From Muribaculaceae bacterium (GTDB taxonomy: Bacteria > Bacteroidota > Bacteroidia > Bacteroidales > Muribaculaceae): a stretch of 32,852 nt of DNA. Position 1 is the stretch's first letter; each line of letters begins with the position of its first letter. The position numbers and the translations under genes are program-made. This document shows positions 31,432 to 32,852 of the stretch, in pieces. Below the pieces are notes generated by a model. That model worked only from the letters and a program-made list of their open reading frames with translations. It was not told the origin of the DNA and did not search any database. Where the stretch lies: assembly GCA_009775125.1 (NCBI GenBank), contig VSPD01000033.1, positions 1 to 32,852 of the forward strand, read 5' to 3'.

Positions 31432-32520
31432 ATGAGGCACCTACTTGAATATATCGCGTTGGCCCTTGTGCTCGCGGGATGCTCCGCCGGGCATGAACCG
31501 TCGCTTTCCGACAAACTCGACACATACTTTGCCGAACGATATCCCCTGCCCGATGAGCCGGGAGGTGCCGTAATAATAGCCCAAGGCGACAGCATAATAT
31601 ATGAGCGATATTTCGGCGTGGCCGACATGGCCACGGGCGAACGGGTGGACTCGGCCACACGGTTCAACATCGCCTCGGTGTCGAAGCAATTCACCGTGGC
31701 AGGGCTTATGCAGACGGGCGTCGACATCGACCGCCCCGTGTGCGACTTCGAGCCGTGGCCTCAGCCTTTCTGGCAAAAGGTGACGCTGCGCCATCTGGCA
31801 TCGCACACATCGGGAGTGCCCGACAGCCGCGACCGTTCCGACCGTCAACGCTGCATCGAGGCCACAGATGCCTCCTCGATGGAATATTTTCCGGCTATTG
31901 ACAGCCTGAAATTTGCGCCGGGCACCGCCTACGACTATCTCAACCCGTCGTTCCTTATTCTTGCGCAAGTCGTTGAGCAGCAACGCGGCATTGAATTCGT
32001 AAAGGCCCAGCAAAAATACATTTTCGAACCCGCCGGCATGTCGTCGACCTTCTATTACGAACCCGACACCGTGGCTCCGCACATGGCACACGGCTACGAG
32101 CCAGTCGACGGTAACTGGCAAGAATATGACTACGGCGAAGAGACATTTTTCGCCACACGTCCCGACGGAGGCATATACTCCACGGCGCGCGACATGCTCC
32201 GCTGGGAACGCGCCCTTGCACGCGGCACAGTGCTCGACAGCGCCTCGGTGGCCGAGGCATACAGCCCGCACGTCGACGTGTCGTCAAGCCCTTGGTGCGA
32301 CTATCAACGCCGCCCGGCCACGAAATATGGCCTCGGATGGTTTATCGACGAGTCGGAAAAACACACCAAAATCTACCACACCGGCGACAACGGCGGCTTC
32401 CAGGCCTATGTGGCAAAATATCCCGCGCTCGACATCTCGATAATCGTGCTCGAAAACCGCCACGACCGCGACCGATGGGCCATGGCCCGGTTCATCGACA
32501 GCTTAATCATCGGCCGGTAA
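31432..32520 (+). CDS. Serine hydrolase lipoprotein, class C beta-lactamase/D-aminopeptidase family
   Basis: A 362-residue predicted lipoprotein. The signal MRHLLEYIALALVLAGC places the lipidated Cys at residue 17. The three penicillin-binding/beta-lactamase motifs are present: SVSK (nucleophile S82, K85), YLN (Y169-N171) and HTG (H316-G318, in YHTGDNGGF). The HTG third motif is common in class C-like esterases and peptidases, so this is more likely a peptidase or esterase than a resistance enzyme. The lipobox suggests periplasmic or surface location. It is separated from the phosphatase gene by the inverted hairpin pair, so may not belong to the polysaccharide operon. Confidence 0.85.
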   Translation: MRHLLEYIALALVLAGCSAGHEPSLSDKLDTYFAERYPLPDEPGGAVIIAQGDSIIYERYFGVADMATGERVDSATRFNIASVSKQFTVAGLMQTGVDIDRPVCDFEPWPQPFWQKVTLRHLASHTSGVPDSRDRSDRQRCIEATDASSMEYFPAIDSLKFAPGTAYDYLNPSFLILAQVVEQQRGIEFVKAQQKYIFEPAGMSSTFYYEPDTVAPHMAHGYEPVDGNWQEYDYGEETFFATRPDGGIYSTARDMLRWERALARGTVLDSASVAEAYSPHVDVSSSPWCDYQRRPATKYGLGWFIDESEKHTKIYHTGDNGGFQAYVAKYPALDISIIVLENRHDRDRWAMARFIDSLIIGR

Positions 32521-32596
32521 ATGAATGCCAAAATCTCGCATGTCAGTCACGGCTTCGCCATGATCTATCATACCTAAATTAAAATCTGTGAAGAAT

Positions 32597-32686
32597 CCTC
32601 CCGTTCACCTGTCTATTTTGCGTTAATGTCCGCCAATGAGCCGTTAATTAAAAATTAATGATTCATTCGCGGTAATTCGCGCAAAA
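32597..32686 (-). repeat. Inverted E-element copy E7 with tract remnant
   Basis: Read on the minus strand, 32616-32686 matches the E element of 26589-27013, including the AACGGCTCATTGGCGGACATTAA-like insert form. It is followed by a degraded GACAGGTGAACGGGAG tract (32597-32613). Confidence 0.75.
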
Positions 32687-32788
32687 AAGGGCACAAGCCG
32701 AGTTTACGGTGCATTACGTCTCCGTTAGGAGACAAATATTGTAGCGCAGGGCGCAAGCCCTGGGGATTGTGAAATGTTATTCATTAAT

Positions 32789-32852
32789 GTATTGGAGCGG
32801 AGGCCGGCCGGAGCGTTCGATTATGCCGACCGTGGTGCAGAACGCTCCGGCC
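32789..32852 (-). repeat. Inverted partial copy C of the 271-bp repeat, cut by the window end
   Basis: The minus strand reads ATAATCGAACGCTCCGGC and CTCCGCTCCAATAC, matching the centre of copies A and B. This copy has its own 13-bp perfect stem (32806-32818 with 32840-32852, GGCCGGAGCGTTC). Its remainder lies beyond the window. From 32687 to 32788 I see no gene, only short hairpins such as CAGGGCGCAAGCCCTG. Confidence 0.65.

Noticed and set aside
31432..32520. Antibiotic-resistance beta-lactamase
   Set aside because: The HTG third motif and lipoprotein signal fit the broad serine hydrolase/D-aminopeptidase group; resistance cannot be inferred from the sequence.
1..32852. tRNA or rRNA genes
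   Set aside because: No cloverleaf with a GTTCRA-type T-loop and no rRNA-like stretch was noticed on either strand by eye; a tRNA scan would be needed to be certain.

Overview
This window looks like chromosomal DNA from a Bacteroidales bacterium, most plausibly of the Muribaculaceae (S24-7) type. The clues are a SusC/SusD pair, several promoters with the Bacteroidetes -7 element TAnnTTTG (three of them with a -33 TTG-type element 19-20 bases upstream), no clear Shine-Dalgarno sequences, GC-rich genes set in AT-rich spacers, and Bacteroidales-style lipoprotein and polysaccharide genes. The family assignment is inference; no rRNA is present to confirm it.

Region 1 (410-10055, + strand) reads as an amino-sugar or chitin-type utilisation locus: a ROK sugar kinase overlapping a NagB-type deaminase, a FucP/NagP-like MFS permease, a secreted GH18 enzyme fused to a ThuA-like domain, then SusC and SusD. 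The likely flow is outer-membrane capture and import (SusC/D), cleavage (GH18), inner-membrane import (MFS), phosphorylation (ROK) and deamination (NagB). No nagA deacetylase is seen. A long palindromic element with 21-bp perfect terminal inverted repeats lies between nagB and the permease.

Region 2 (10310-17797, + strand) holds housekeeping genes panC, panD, ffh, folD, a CapA-like gene and guaA, then a signal-less BspA-like repeat protein. The spacers form an unusual system. After susD, panC, panD, ffh, folD and guaA there is a short hairpin, and 3-8 nt later an array of 10-bp units (TCGAnnTAAn), in four of six cases exactly six units. A different, 9-bp repeat (TTAAAGNCC) precedes susD, guaA and the later PHP phosphatase gene.

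Region 3 (17811-23274, - strand) holds a secreted carboxypeptidase-regulatory-like protein and an overlapping pair: an 816-aa unrecognised protein and an apparently intact phage-type terminase large subunit with no other phage genes nearby. Region 4 (23275-27268) is full of a second repeat regime (61-bp elements, GACAGGAG tracts, and two about 271-bp direct repeats) flanking a secreted multidomain protein. A third, inverted copy starts at the right edge.

Region 5 (27269-32520, + strand) begins a capsule/exopolysaccharide operon (Wza-like export lipoprotein, Wzc-like tyrosine kinase, PHP-type tyrosine phosphatase) behind a structured leader, followed by a serine beta-lactamase-family lipoprotein.
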